From positions 1-64,000 of the forward strand of contig JAETRI010000006.1 of assembly GCA_021770245.1 (NCBI GenBank): a DNA stretch of 64,000 nt, read 5' to 3'. The position numbers were made by a program, and so were the translations under genes. A model generated the notes under the pieces. That model made no database searches. It saw only the letters and a list, made by a program, of their open reading frames with translations, and was not told the origin of the DNA. Below are positions 11,301-18,333 of the stretch, one piece after another; the first letter of the stretch is position 1; each line of letters begins with the position of its first letter. Source of the DNA: Lachnospiraceae bacterium (GTDB lineage Bacteria > Bacillota > Clostridia > Lachnospirales > Lachnospiraceae).

Positions 11301-14300
11301 AAAACGGATGATTTCTTCGGACTGGGCGGGGACAGCCTTCTCGCCATTTCCATGCTGAATGAGATTGCTGACGGATTTTCCGCGGAACTTACCATGAGGG
11401 AGGTCATGGAAGGCTCCACGCTGGAACAGCTTGCCTGCAGCATCGAACGGCACGGGGAAGGATCCTGCCATGAGAAGGACAGGATCAGGCCGCTCCGCCG
11501 GGACAGGTATGTCCTCCTGCCGCAGCAGAAGGCCATCTATGCGGCCTGTAAGAAGGATCCGGAGGGCCTGCTCTATCATATGCCCGCTGCGATCGCCCTG
11601 CCCCGGGAAATCGACCGGGAACGGCTCAAACAGGCCATCCGCCGGGTGGCGGAGCATACGAAGATCTTAAAGAGCCGTATCGCAGCGGAGGCGGATGAGA
11701 TCTATGGGGTTTATGACGGAAAGCTCCGGATCCACTTTGAGGACTATACCGCAAAGGAGACCGCCCCGGGCGGCGGTCATTCCGGCCATTTTTCTGCCAG
11801 CGAAGGCTTCCTGCGTCCCTTTGATCTGGAAAAGGGGCCGCTGTTCCGGGTGGGCTTTACAGAGGACGCCATGCTTTTTGACATCCATCACATCATAGCG
11901 GACGGAGAGAGCGTGAATCTCATTTTGCGTGACATTGCCAGGGCATATGAGGGCAGCGGACTGCAGGAAACGCAGCTGTGGTACGGGGATTATGCGTCCT
12001 GTTTTCCCGCGCTGGATTTCACGGAGCACAAGGATTATTTCAAGGGCCTGTTGGCCTGTGCGTATGAAAGGCTGGAACTTCCCAGGACAAAGGCCGCCGG
12101 AACGGACGGCAAAACGGCTTCCTATCGGATATCGGAGGAAGTGTTCTCCCGGGCGAAGCGGTATGCGGAAAGAATGCATCTGACGGATACCATGGTATTC
12201 CTGGGGGCATACGGGCTCCTGCTCTCCGGTTATACGGGAAAAAGGGAGATCCTGAGCAGTATCATCCTGCAGAACCGTACCCGCAGGGAGACGCGGCAGA
12301 TGGAGGGAATGTTCGTGAACACGCTCCCGGTGCGTTTCATGGTGGCGGGGAGCATCGGGGATTACTGGGACAGGATAAGGGAAACGGTATTGGATCTGTT
12401 CCGTTATCAGGAGCTTCCCTTCTGGGAGATCGCGGACGCGGTGGGGATGGCCGATAAAACGGTGGTGAACACCTCCTTCATCTACCAGGCGGACGGGGAG
12501 AAAAAACTGGTTCTGGAGGGAAAGGAACTGCTGCCACAGCCGATAGACACCCATACGGCGAAGTTTGATTTTTCCATGGAGATCACGCCGTTGGGGCATG
12601 GCGGCAGGATGCGCCTGGAATATGACTGCGGAAAATACGACAGGGCGCTGATGGACGAACTGGCAGACGCCTATATCAGGATCCTGGGGCAGCTGACGCA
12701 GGAAAAGGCTGCGGATAGCTCCGCGGAGGTTTCCGCAGAGATATCCGTGCTCTCGGACGAGATGCGCCGCAGGATCACGGAAGAGTTCAACGATACGGCA
12801 GTGGATTATCTAAGGGATAAGTGTGTCCACGAGCTGTTTGAGGAACAGGCGGACAGGACGCCGGACAGGGTGGCGCTGGTATTTAAAGGCAGGCGGTTCA
12901 CCTACAGGCAGCTGGACGGGATGTCGAACCGCATTGCCCGTTTCTTGAGGGAGAATGGGATAAAGTGCGGGGACGTGGTTCCCATCCTGGCAAAGCGCAG
13001 CTGGCGCATTGTGGCCGCCATGCTGGGGATCCTGAAAGCCGGCGGGGCCTATATGCCTGTTTCCCCGGACTATCCGGCGGAGCGGATCCGACAGATGCTT
13101 AAGGCCGCCGGGAGCAGGCTCCTCCTGCAGTATGGATGCGGGGAAAAAGGGAAGCCATGGCCGGAGGATGTTGGATGTGTGGATCTGGAGTCGATTGATC
13201 CGGGAGCGGATACAGGAAGGGTGGGATGCGTGAACCGCCCGGAGGATCTGTGTTATGTCGTCTTCACATCCGGCTCCACCGGGACGCCCAAAGGGGTATC
13301 CGTGAGCCACAGAAATGTGGTGAACTACTGTGATAATAATAATAATAACGTATGTCATCATGTGATAGACGCCGGACACAGGAGCATCGTCTCCGTGACC
13401 AATATCGTATTCGATATCTTTGTGACGGAAACCCTCCTTCCCCTGCTGAACGGGATGACAGTCTATTTTGCGGATGAGGCGGAAGCGATGCAACAGGAAC
13501 GGCTTGCCGATTTGGTGAGCAGGAACCGGATCGACGTGATACAGACCACCCCCACCAGGATGCGCAGCTATATGCTGGACAAAGGGAATATGGGGTATCT
13601 GAGCGGCCTTAAAAAGATCATCCTGGGAGGGGAAGCCTTTCCTACGGATCTGTTCCATGAACTGCGCGGTTATACGGATGCGGACATCTATAACATATAC
13701 GGCCCGGCGGAAACCACGGTCTGGTCTTCCAATGCCCGGGTGGACGGGGATGACATCACCATCGGCCGCCCCATAGCCAACACCCAGATCTACATCCTAA
13801 GCGAAAACAATACTCCCGTCCCCATCGGCGTGCCGGGAGAACTGTGCATCGCCGGGGACGGCGTGGGGCTGGGCTATCTGAACCAGCCGGAGCTGACGGC
13901 GAGACGGTTTGTCCCAAACCCCTTTGCCACCCGGGAAAACAATCACGGCAAGGTGATGTACCGCACCGGAGACCTAGCCCGCTGGAGGGAGGGCGGAGAG
14001 ATCGAATACCTGGGCCGCATGGATACCCAGGTGAAGATCTGGGGGCTGCGCATTGAACTGGGAGAGATCGAGAGCGCGATGGCAGGATTTCCGGGCATAC
14101 AGCTTACGGCAGCGGCCGACAAGAGGGACGGGGACGGACGGCAGTTTCTGGTGGGATACTATACGTCGGCGGAGAAATTGGACGAAAAGCAGCTGCGCAG
14201 GCATCTGATGTCCAGGCTGCCGAAATACATGGTGCCCAACTTCCTCCTGCGCCTTGCGGCCATGCCCATGACGCCCAGCGGGAAGACGGACAGGAAGAGC

Positions 14301-15785
14301 CTGCCCATGCCGGAGCGGACAGGCCGTAAGGAGAGCTATGTGGCGGCGGAGACGGAAACGGAGAAGCACTTATGCGCCCTGGCGGAAGAGGTGCTGGGCC
14401 TGGAAAGAGTGGGTGTGGAGGACGATTTCTTTGAGCTGGGCGGGGACAGCCTCACCGCCATCACATACGTGGCAAAGGCCCATGAGCTGGGGATTAAGAT
14501 CCCTTTGCAGGATGTCTTTGACCATCCGACGGTACGCTCCCTGTGCGCGGCCCTGGAGGCAGAGGACACGCCCGTGAGACGTTTGAAAGCCTCGGATTTT
14601 GAGAAATACCGGGCGCTGCTCGCCGGGGGCTGGAAGGAGGATGCGGCCGTAGCGCGGGAACGGGCGCTGGGGAACGTGCTTCTCACAGGCGCCACGGGCT
14701 TTTTGGGCGCCCATGTGCTGGACTGCCTGATGAGGGAAGAGATCGGGAAGATCTACTGCCTGGTGAGAAGAAGCGGGGAGGAAAGCCCGGAAGATAAGCT
14801 GCGCCGGATCCTGGACTACTATTTTGACGGAAGAGATACCGCAGCGCTGGGATGCCGCCTCATCGTGGTGGAAGGGGATGTGGAGGAAGAGGGGCTGGAA
14901 GAACGGCTGCCCCGGGATGTACAGACCGTGATCCACGCCGCTGCCAGCGTGAAGCATTACGGTTCCTATGCGTATTTTCACAGGATAAACCGGGAGGGTA
15001 CAAGGCGCATGGCAGAGTATGCCGACGCCGTGGGAGCCAGACTGATCCATATCTCCACCTTGAGCGTCAGCGGCAACAGCATGGCGGATGATTTTACGGT
15101 TTACCGCTCCCCGGAGGAGAAGCAGTTTGACGAAACCTCCCTGTATATCGGGCAGCCGCTGGATAATGTCTATGTGCGAAGCAAGTTCGAGGCGGAGTGC
15201 CAGGTATACGACCGGATCCTGGAAGGCCTGGACGCAAAGGTGATCCGGGTGGGCAATCTGACGAATCGCCTGTCCGACTTCCGGTTCCAGCCAAACTACG
15301 GGGAAAATGCCTTCCTCACCAGGTTTAAGGCCCTGCTGGAGCTGGGCGTGTTCCCGGACTATCTGATGCCGCTGTACAGCGAATTTTCCCCGGTGGATAA
15401 GACCGCAGAGGGGATCGTGAAGATCGCCCGGTATGCGGGTAAGGCCTGCGCGTATCACCTCTACAGCGACCGGCCCGTCTATCATGACCGGCTCCTGGAG
15501 GCGGTCCGGCGGCTAGGGATTCCCATGCAGGTGGTGGACGGAGTAAGCTTCTATGAAACGCTGCGGCGAACCATGGGGGATGAGAGGACGGCGTATCTCT
15601 ACGAGGCCCTTCAGAACGATTTGGACGCACAGGGGCGGCTGGCCTACGACAGCAATATCCATATCGTGGGCGATCTGACCCTGCGGTTTCTCAAGAAGGT
15701 GGGCTTTGCATGGAATGAGACGGATTTTGACTACATCCGGGGCTATGTGGAGTATTTCCGCAGGCTGGGATATCTGCGGGTGTAA
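5343..15785 (+). CDS. Trimodular nonribosomal peptide synthetase with terminal thioester reductase
   Basis: A 3480-residue assembly line with order C-A-PCP, C-A-PCP, C-A-PCP, R. C1 occupies about 1-430 and has a degenerate HHxxxDG (S128-H129...D133). C2 and C3 have intact HHIIADG at 1157-1163 and 2182-2188. FTSGSTG ATP-binding loops lie near 592, 1601 and 2640. The carrier serines are Ser989, Ser1998 and Ser3036, each in GGDS. The reductase starts with TGATGFLG at 3115-3122 and keeps Thr3239, Tyr3277 and Lys3281 of the SDR triad. There is no epimerase or thioesterase. A C domain at the N terminus plus the ligase and ACP downstream point to a lipoinitiation step; the R domain points to release as an aldehyde, alcohol or cyclic imine. 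My reading of the A1 and A3 pocket residues gives the same string (D-I-T-Q-I-G-I-V-W-K), closest to the glycine code I remember; A2 differs (D-F-A-Q-V-G-I-V-W-K). The ATG is weakly served by a GGAG 14 nt upstream. Confidence 0.95.
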   Translation: MEYYPLTTPQKNIWNLQKYYADTAISNLCGAVFYQEKRQEDLMKQSIRRFIGSQSGIRLRFCEKEEPMQYVCPEENEDIPVMTFTSMEEFDRYAEDFAGRPLGLTDGAMYRFVVFYVEERSGILVVLSHLVADAWTFGLMANQLDIAYRRLEKGIDEPLMQGDYRTFIEKEAPYPASERYRKDKLYWEQLYTGRPEESTVRLNTLPDTSAAAGRITRVLPFPLERKLEAFCRECSVTPAVLFETTLILYLSRLNPGNRTVTLGVPVLNRSNAKEKEIAGMFVSTMPLTVEVEGGMSVLELARRIGRGHMDIFRHQKYPYSEILRTLREKQNFSGNLYDVMVSYQNAKTMTETDTKWYSNGYSEVPLTVHIDNRDGKESHTVNVDYQTAVFRPEEISWLLKRLEYILEQALENKDTCIENIDILPEREQKKVTEGFNDTAVDYPRDKCVHELFEEQVKRTPDRVAVVFEDKKFTYRQLDTMSNGLARFLRKKGVRRGEIVPFIAKRSWHIVTAMLGILKAGGTYMPISPDYPADRIRYMVQTAGSRIILQYGYDGTGEAWEQNIDCVDLESLDFGPASGAVGCVNRPEDPCYVIFTSGSTGTPKGVTISHRNVVNYCDNNNNNVCHKIIKDDCTSIVSVTNIVFDIFVTETFLPLLNGMTVYFADDEETMRQERLAGLIGRNYIDVMQTTPTRMRSYMLDKEGLEYLHGLKVIILGGESFPADLYGELRRYTDAHIYNIYGPAETTVWSSSAPVGGPDITIGRPIANTQIYILNENNTPVPIGIPGELCIARDGVGLGYLNRPELTARRFAPNPFATRENGHGKVMYHSGDLARWRTDGEIEYLGRMDTQVKIRGLRIELGEIESVMAGFPGIRLTAVTDKKDEHGRQYLVGYYTSKEQLDEKELRRYLASRLPQYMIPNYFLHLSAMPMTPSGKTDRKNLPMPDLAVREKEYLPPETETEKKLAGLWEKLLDLPRVGRFDDFFELGGDSLLAISLLNEIMDVFSVEISVKDVMEKPVLEQLALCIEQSGGQPVHGKEEILPLHEDRYALLPQQKAIYAACRKDPSTLLYNMPARIPLPYGIDRERLRQAVRRVTERRRILKSYILSEGNEIYGIYDETAQILFEDGEEKAFVRPFDLDRAPLFRVGFTEKAMLFDIHHIIADGETVNLLLRDIARAYGGEALPERELWYGDYAAFFPKCDFTEYKEYYRSMLKCDFEKTELPSSGDGGSGGASALYRIPEELFLAVKGYARRARMTETMVFLGAYGILLSGYMGRRDILSSIILQNRTHRQTRDMAGMFVNTLPVHIPVEKDTRAYFHRIKELVLGLLRYQELPFWEIAGAVGMNDKTVVNTSFVYQADGEKKLILDEEEMRPQFIDTHTSKFDLSMEITPLEHGGRMRLEYDCAKYDRTLMDDLAKAYLRILGQLDKERITDMEILSRETYHRIIEGFNDTAVDYPRDKCVHELFEEQVGRTPDRVALVFEGRKFTYRQLNEMSNSLAYFLMEKGIRNGDKVAVFLKRNEKVIMAQLAVLKLGAVFIPIDSRYPQDRIEYILQESNARMILKNMDSDINFQEECIIEECDFSAVCEFDSCHGSSDGICYIIFTSGSTGQPKGCVLTNRGLVNFCRNNNILEKCNQLKEQICVSVNTISFDFFIAESLMPLLNGYSVVLANEQESVNNELFARLVVENHANIIQTTPTRYGLLFSEQKEITYGKQFQVIVSGGEKLTKELLYFLQRNTNASIFNICGPSECSVWGMGGEQFLDDTSITIGRPIANTQIYILDSNNNPLPIGVPGELCIAGDGVGLGYLNRPDLTAQRFVPNPFATQENGHGKVMYHTGDLARWRADGEIEYLGRMDTQVKIRGLRIELGEIENVMAAFPGIRLAAAADRKDEKGRQFLVGYYTAEEGVDERKLREHLSSRLPGYMVPNYFLRLADMPMTPSGKLDRKELPMPDLPIREAGYLAPETETQKELARIWQGLLGLEKVGKTDDFFGLGGDSLLAISMLNEIADGFSAELTMREVMEGSTLEQLACSIERHGEGSCHEKDRIRPLRRDRYVLLPQQKAIYAACKKDPEGLLYHMPAAIALPREIDRERLKQAIRRVAEHTKILKSRIAAEADEIYGVYDGKLRIHFEDYTAKETAPGGGHSGHFSASEGFLRPFDLEKGPLFRVGFTEDAMLFDIHHIIADGESVNLILRDIARAYEGSGLQETQLWYGDYASCFPALDFTEHKDYFKGLLACAYERLELPRTKAAGTDGKTASYRISEEVFSRAKRYAERMHLTDTMVFLGAYGLLLSGYTGKREILSSIILQNRTRRETRQMEGMFVNTLPVRFMVAGSIGDYWDRIRETVLDLFRYQELPFWEIADAVGMADKTVVNTSFIYQADGEKKLVLEGKELLPQPIDTHTAKFDFSMEITPLGHGGRMRLEYDCGKYDRALMDELADAYIRILGQLTQEKAADSSAEVSAEISVLSDEMRRRITEEFNDTAVDYLRDKCVHELFEEQADRTPDRVALVFKGRRFTYRQLDGMSNRIARFLRENGIKCGDVVPILAKRSWRIVAAMLGILKAGGAYMPVSPDYPAERIRQMLKAAGSRLLLQYGCGEKGKPWPEDVGCVDLESIDPGADTGRVGCVNRPEDLCYVVFTSGSTGTPKGVSVSHRNVVNYCDNNNNNVCHHVIDAGHRSIVSVTNIVFDIFVTETLLPLLNGMTVYFADEAEAMQQERLADLVSRNRIDVIQTTPTRMRSYMLDKGNMGYLSGLKKIILGGEAFPTDLFHELRGYTDADIYNIYGPAETTVWSSNARVDGDDITIGRPIANTQIYILSENNTPVPIGVPGELCIAGDGVGLGYLNQPELTARRFVPNPFATRENNHGKVMYRTGDLARWREGGEIEYLGRMDTQVKIWGLRIELGEIESAMAGFPGIQLTAAADKRDGDGRQFLVGYYTSAEKLDEKQLRRHLMSRLPKYMVPNFLLRLAAMPMTPSGKTDRKSLPMPERTGRKESYVAAETETEKHLCALAEEVLGLERVGVEDDFFELGGDSLTAITYVAKAHELGIKIPLQDVFDHPTVRSLCAALEAEDTPVRRLKASDFEKYRALLAGGWKEDAAVARERALGNVLLTGATGFLGAHVLDCLMREEIGKIYCLVRRSGEESPEDKLRRILDYYFDGRDTAALGCRLIVVEGDVEEEGLEERLPRDVQTVIHAAASVKHYGSYAYFHRINREGTRRMAEYADAVGARLIHISTLSVSGNSMADDFTVYRSPEEKQFDETSLYIGQPLDNVYVRSKFEAECQVYDRILEGLDAKVIRVGNLTNRLSDFRFQPNYGENAFLTRFKALLELGVFPDYLMPLYSEFSPVDKTAEGIVKIARYAGKACAYHLYSDRPVYHDRLLEAVRRLGIPMQVVDGVSFYETLRRTMGDERTAYLYEALQNDLDAQGRLAYDSNIHIVGDLTLRFLKKVGFAWNETDFDYIRGYVEYFRRLGYLRV
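9840..10640 (+). other. AT-rich divergent core of the second adenylation domain
   Basis: Within the NRPS gene, these roughly 800 bases are visibly AT-rich and use different codons from the surrounding sequence. The flanks are nearly identical at DNA level to the equivalent parts of modules 1 and 3: before it, the FNDTAVDYPRDKCVHELFEE segment, and after it the ITIGRPIANTQIYIL segment. The patch covers about residues 1500-1766, from shortly before the ATP loop to past the specificity pocket. This is the pattern of an adenylation-subdomain exchange. Confidence 0.75.
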
Positions 15786-15858
15786 CCGGACGAAGGGGGC
15801 GGACGGAGGGATCGGGGACGGCCTGCAGGGCTCTCCCCTGAAGCCCTCCCTGCCCCGA

Positions 15859-15960
15859 TGCCGCGGGCGGGCCAAATCTGAATCACAGACGAGAAACCGC
15901 CTGCGCATTTTCTCAGACATGAATCGAAGATTCATGTTGCGCCGCCGCACAGGGCGCGGC
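15859..15960 (+). repeat. Structured leader repeat, copy A (upstream of the acyl ligase)
   Basis: This 102-nt element is about 85% identical to 20580-20681. It begins with TGCCGCG and ends with GCGGC. Inside are a GAGAAA/TTTCTC hairpin and a perfect ATGAATC-GAA-GATTCAT hairpin. A final GCCGC (15944-15948) / GCGGC (15956-15960) hairpin ends 13 nt before the ligase ATG. The distal 5' GCCGC at 15860-15864 could pair with the same 3' GCGGC, giving two mutually exclusive folds. G+C-rich inverted repeats also fill the sequence from 15790 to 15858. The function is unknown. Confidence 0.65.
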
Positions 15961-15973
15961 AGGAAAGGACAGT

Positions 15974-17581
15974 ATGAAAAACAGACCCTATCCACTTTAT
16001 GAGATCAGTCCTATACGGGATTTGAAGGACATGCTGGAGCAGAAGCAGCGCGGCATGCCGGATGCCACGGCTTTCTGGTGCCCCACAGGACATGGGGAGG
16101 CGGCAGAGAAGACCTACGGCGATTTTTACGAGGAGGTGAACGCCCTGGGGACGTGGGAGTATCTGCAGGATCTGCACGGCGTGCACGTGGGCATCCTGGG
16201 AGAGAATTCCTACGAATGGCTGCTCGCCTTCTGCTCCGTGGCAAACGGAGGCAGCGTGGCGGTTCCCGTGGACAGGGAGCTGCCGGAGGGGGAGATAAAG
16301 GCGCTGCTTGAAAAGGCGGACGTGAGTGCGGTATTCGTTTCCCCAAGCTGCCGGAAACTGGCGGAGGGGCTTACGGACATGACCGTATTTCCTCTGGAAA
16401 ACATGGAAGAGTATCTGGCAGAGGGACGGAAAGCTATTGCGGAAGGGAACCGGTCCTATCTGGATTTTCGGCCCGATACGGAGAAGCTCTGCTGCATCCT
16501 GTTCACCTCGGGGACGTCCGGCTCCGGCAAGGGGGTCATGCTGAGCCAGGGGAATCTGGCGGCGGACATCAACGCCAGCAGCCAACTGGTGGTTCTGCAC
16601 GGGAACCTTGTCGCCCTGCTTCCCTTTCATCATGCGTTCGGGCTGGTGGTGGGCGTATTCATGGTATTCCATTACGGACGTCCGCTGTACCTGAACCAGA
16701 GCCTGCGGACGATTCCTGCGAGCCTGTCGGCCGCACGGCCGTGGGCGCTGTTTCTGGTCCCTCTCTTCATAGAGACCTTCCACCGACAGATATGGGCTGC
16801 GGCCAGGAAGGAGGGAAGGGATCGGCTGTTGAAACGATGGATGAGAATCAGCGACCGGCTGCTCCGGTGGGGGATCGATCTGCGGAAGCTTCTGTTTGCT
16901 TCCGTCCGGAAGGCCTTTGGAGGAGAACTGGAATTCATCATCAGCGGCGGGGCCGGCCTGGACGCGTCCTATATCCGGGAATTCCGAAGCTGGGGGATCG
17001 AGATCCTGAACGGCTACGGCACCACGGAATGTTCGCCCTGTGCGGCGGTGAACAGGAACCGCCATCATAAGGACGGAACGGTCGGCCTGCCTGTGGCGGG
17101 AACCGGGATACGTATTGCTAAGGACGGTGAGGTGCTGATCCGGGGCGGCCATGTGATGCTGGGATATTATAAGGAGGAAGAGGCCACGGCGGCCGTGCTG
17201 AGGGACGGATGGTATGCCACTGGCGACCTGGGCTATCTGGATGAGGAAGGCTTCCTGACCCTGACGGGCAGGAAGAAGAACCTGATCATCTTGAGCAACG
17301 CAGAAAACATCTCCCCGGAGGAACTGGAGCGGGATTTCCTGGCGGATCCCGCGGTCAGGGAGGCGCTGGTCTATGCCCGGGACGGGGTGATCACGGCGGA
17401 GATCTATCCGGAGGAGACCGTCGTCGGAGAGATTCCCAAAGAGGATTATTTTCAGGAACTGATGAAACGGGTAAACCGGGGGAGGCCATCCTATAAGCAG
17501 GTGAAGAGGATCAAGCTGCGGTATGAGGAGTTTGAAAAGAACACGAGCGGGAAGATCCTCCGGAGAAAGGAAGAGACATGA
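15974..17581 (+). CDS. Acyl-AMP/acyl-CoA ligase that probably loads the lipid starter
   Basis: A 535-residue member of the ANL (AMP-binding) superfamily. The ATP loop is LFTSGTSGSGKGVML near residue 176; GYGTTECSPC follows in the middle of the protein, then YATGDLGYLDEEGFLTLTGRKKNLI as the hinge and a C-terminal KNTSGKILR with the catalytic lysine. It activates a carboxylic acid, most likely a fatty acid, as the adenylate and passes it to a thiol. Its stop overlaps the start of a stand-alone ACP (ATGA) and it follows a starter-type C domain. I infer that it acylates that ACP to prime the peptide rather than making free acyl-CoA. A general acyl-CoA synthetase is the alternative. A structured leader repeat precedes it. 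Confidence 0.85.
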   Translation: MKNRPYPLYEISPIRDLKDMLEQKQRGMPDATAFWCPTGHGEAAEKTYGDFYEEVNALGTWEYLQDLHGVHVGILGENSYEWLLAFCSVANGGSVAVPVDRELPEGEIKALLEKADVSAVFVSPSCRKLAEGLTDMTVFPLENMEEYLAEGRKAIAEGNRSYLDFRPDTEKLCCILFTSGTSGSGKGVMLSQGNLAADINASSQLVVLHGNLVALLPFHHAFGLVVGVFMVFHYGRPLYLNQSLRTIPASLSAARPWALFLVPLFIETFHRQIWAAARKEGRDRLLKRWMRISDRLLRWGIDLRKLLFASVRKAFGGELEFIISGGAGLDASYIREFRSWGIEILNGYGTTECSPCAAVNRNRHHKDGTVGLPVAGTGIRIAKDGEVLIRGGHVMLGYYKEEEATAAVLRDGWYATGDLGYLDEEGFLTLTGRKKNLIILSNAENISPEELERDFLADPAVREALVYARDGVITAEIYPEETVVGEIPKEDYFQELMKRVNRGRPSYKQVKRIKLRYEEFEKNTSGKILRRKEET

Positions 17582-17802
17582 AGGAAAAAGTAATCCATAT
17601 CCTGACGGAGTTCACTCAGGTGCCGGAGGAGGGAATAACCCTGTCCTCCGGCCTGACGGCAGATTTGGGACTCAGCTCGCTAGACGTGATAGAGGTGGTG
17701 CTTGCCTTTGAAGAGGAATTCGGTATCGAGATACCGGACGACGAGATCTGGGAGCTGGCCACAGCGGGGGATATCGTCGACTATCTGGAGGCACATGTGT
17801 AG
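17578..17802 (+). CDS. Stand-alone acyl carrier protein of the NRPS locus
   Basis: A 74-residue carrier protein with the phosphopantetheine attachment sequence DLGLSSLD; the second serine of this run, near residue 36, is the expected modification site. The surrounding helices (VIEVVLAFEEEFGIEIPDDE) are typical of acyl carriers. The ATG overlaps the ligase stop, which implies translational coupling and equal dosage. The likely role is to accept the activated fatty acid from the ligase and present it to the first condensation domain. No phosphopantetheinyl transferase or exporter is encoded nearby, so these functions must be supplied elsewhere. A general fatty-acid ACP is less likely because no fas genes are adjacent. 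Confidence 0.85.
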   Translation: MKEKVIHILTEFTQVPEEGITLSSGLTADLGLSSLDVIEVVLAFEEEFGIEIPDDEIWELATAGDIVDYLEAHV

Positions 17803-17903
17803 AAACAGTGTGGCCCAGGGAAGGGCTGTTGCCGTTTCATTCATTGACTTCTGGTGGAGAAACAAAAGACAGAATTTATTTTTGCAAGTTGGCGAAGTGT
17901 TTT

Positions 17904-17970
17904 CTGGATAAATTTTATTGCTGGATATCATAACTGATGCTATGATTAATACAGGAAGGGCAGGTGAAAA
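17904..17970 (+). repeat. Duplicated promoter-leader segment, copy 1
   Basis: These 67 bp match 19360-19426 with one mismatch. Both include TTGCTG, a 17-bp spacer and TATGAT, and end in AGGAAGGGCAGGTGAAAA, which looks like a promoter and ribosome-binding site. In copy 1 no start codon follows directly; in copy 2 a broken PIN-domain gene follows. The remainder of 17803-17903 shows nothing else I can identify. Confidence 0.7.
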
Positions 17971-17997
17971 GATAGTAGAAAAAGAAATAAAAAACGT

Positions 17998-18026
17998 TTG
18001 GCTATATAGCGGACATATAATATAAT
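17998..18026 (+). promoter_or_regulatory. Sigma-A-type promoter for the 55-residue ORF
   Basis: TTGGCT at 17998-18003, a 17-bp spacer and TATAAT at 18021-18026 (a second TATAAT overlaps at 18016-18021). It lies 50 bp upstream of the small ORF that starts at 18076. Confidence 0.6.
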
Positions 18027-18075
18027 AGTATTATCAGATAAGGCAGTAAGTCTGATAAAGAACGGAGGAAAGGAT

Positions 18076-18243
18076 ATGGTAGAAGTTATGACTGATAAAC
18101 AAATGCAATTTATAGCATGGCTGATTACAACAGCAACCGATAAGTGCCAGACAATGGAGGAAGTAAGGGAAATGAACAAAGAAATCCGAAAACATTCAAT
18201 CGGGTTTAAGGAAGAAGCGGAGGAACTAAAAAAGGAAGATTAA
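18076..18243 (+). CDS. Small hypothetical protein (55 aa)
   Basis: The ATG at 18076 is preceded by AACGGAGGAAAGGAT, a strong ribosome-binding site, and by a good promoter. The product is a short, charged, probably helical protein, starting MVEVMTDKQMQFIAW and ending in a Lys/Glu-rich run. I do not recognise a domain. It lies in the mosaic region where a toxin-antitoxin-like relic also occurs, so an orphan antitoxin or regulator is possible but unsupported. A GCGGTAT hairpin follows its stop. Confidence 0.6.
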   Translation: MVEVMTDKQMQFIAWLITTATDKCQTMEEVREMNKEIRKHSIGFKEEAEELKKED

Positions 18244-18249
18244 GAGAGA

Positions 18250-18285
18250 GCGGTATACGGTGCCTCGCCAAACACCGCATACCGC
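18250..18285. terminator. Hairpin between convergent genes, possible terminator
   Basis: The 13-bp arms 18250-18262 and 18273-18285 pair with a single mismatch around a 10-nt loop. They lie between the 55-residue ORF and the convergent minus-strand gene ending at 18334. No T tract follows on either strand, so termination would be weak or factor-assisted. Confidence 0.4.
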
Positions 18286-18298
18286 ACAAGAACCATGG

Positions 18299-18320
18299 GG
18301 CCATTCATGCGTTTGCCCTG
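18299..18320. repeat. Solo end of the MITE-like element
   Basis: These 22 bp (GGCCATTCATGCGTTTG followed by CCCTG) are identical to the right end of the hairpin element at 21254-21370. A degenerate copy lies at 19263-19278. They indicate further insertions or remnants of the same small repeat in this intergenic DNA. Confidence 0.6.
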
Positions 18321-18333
18321 GGACAGAGCTCCC

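Noticed and set aside
11667..12599. Long open frames on the minus strand across the NRPS gene
   Set aside because: They lie antisense to conserved NRPS domains and encode His/Pro/Arg-rich products without recognisable motifs, as G+C-rich genes commonly produce. Their plus-strand counterpart is unambiguous.
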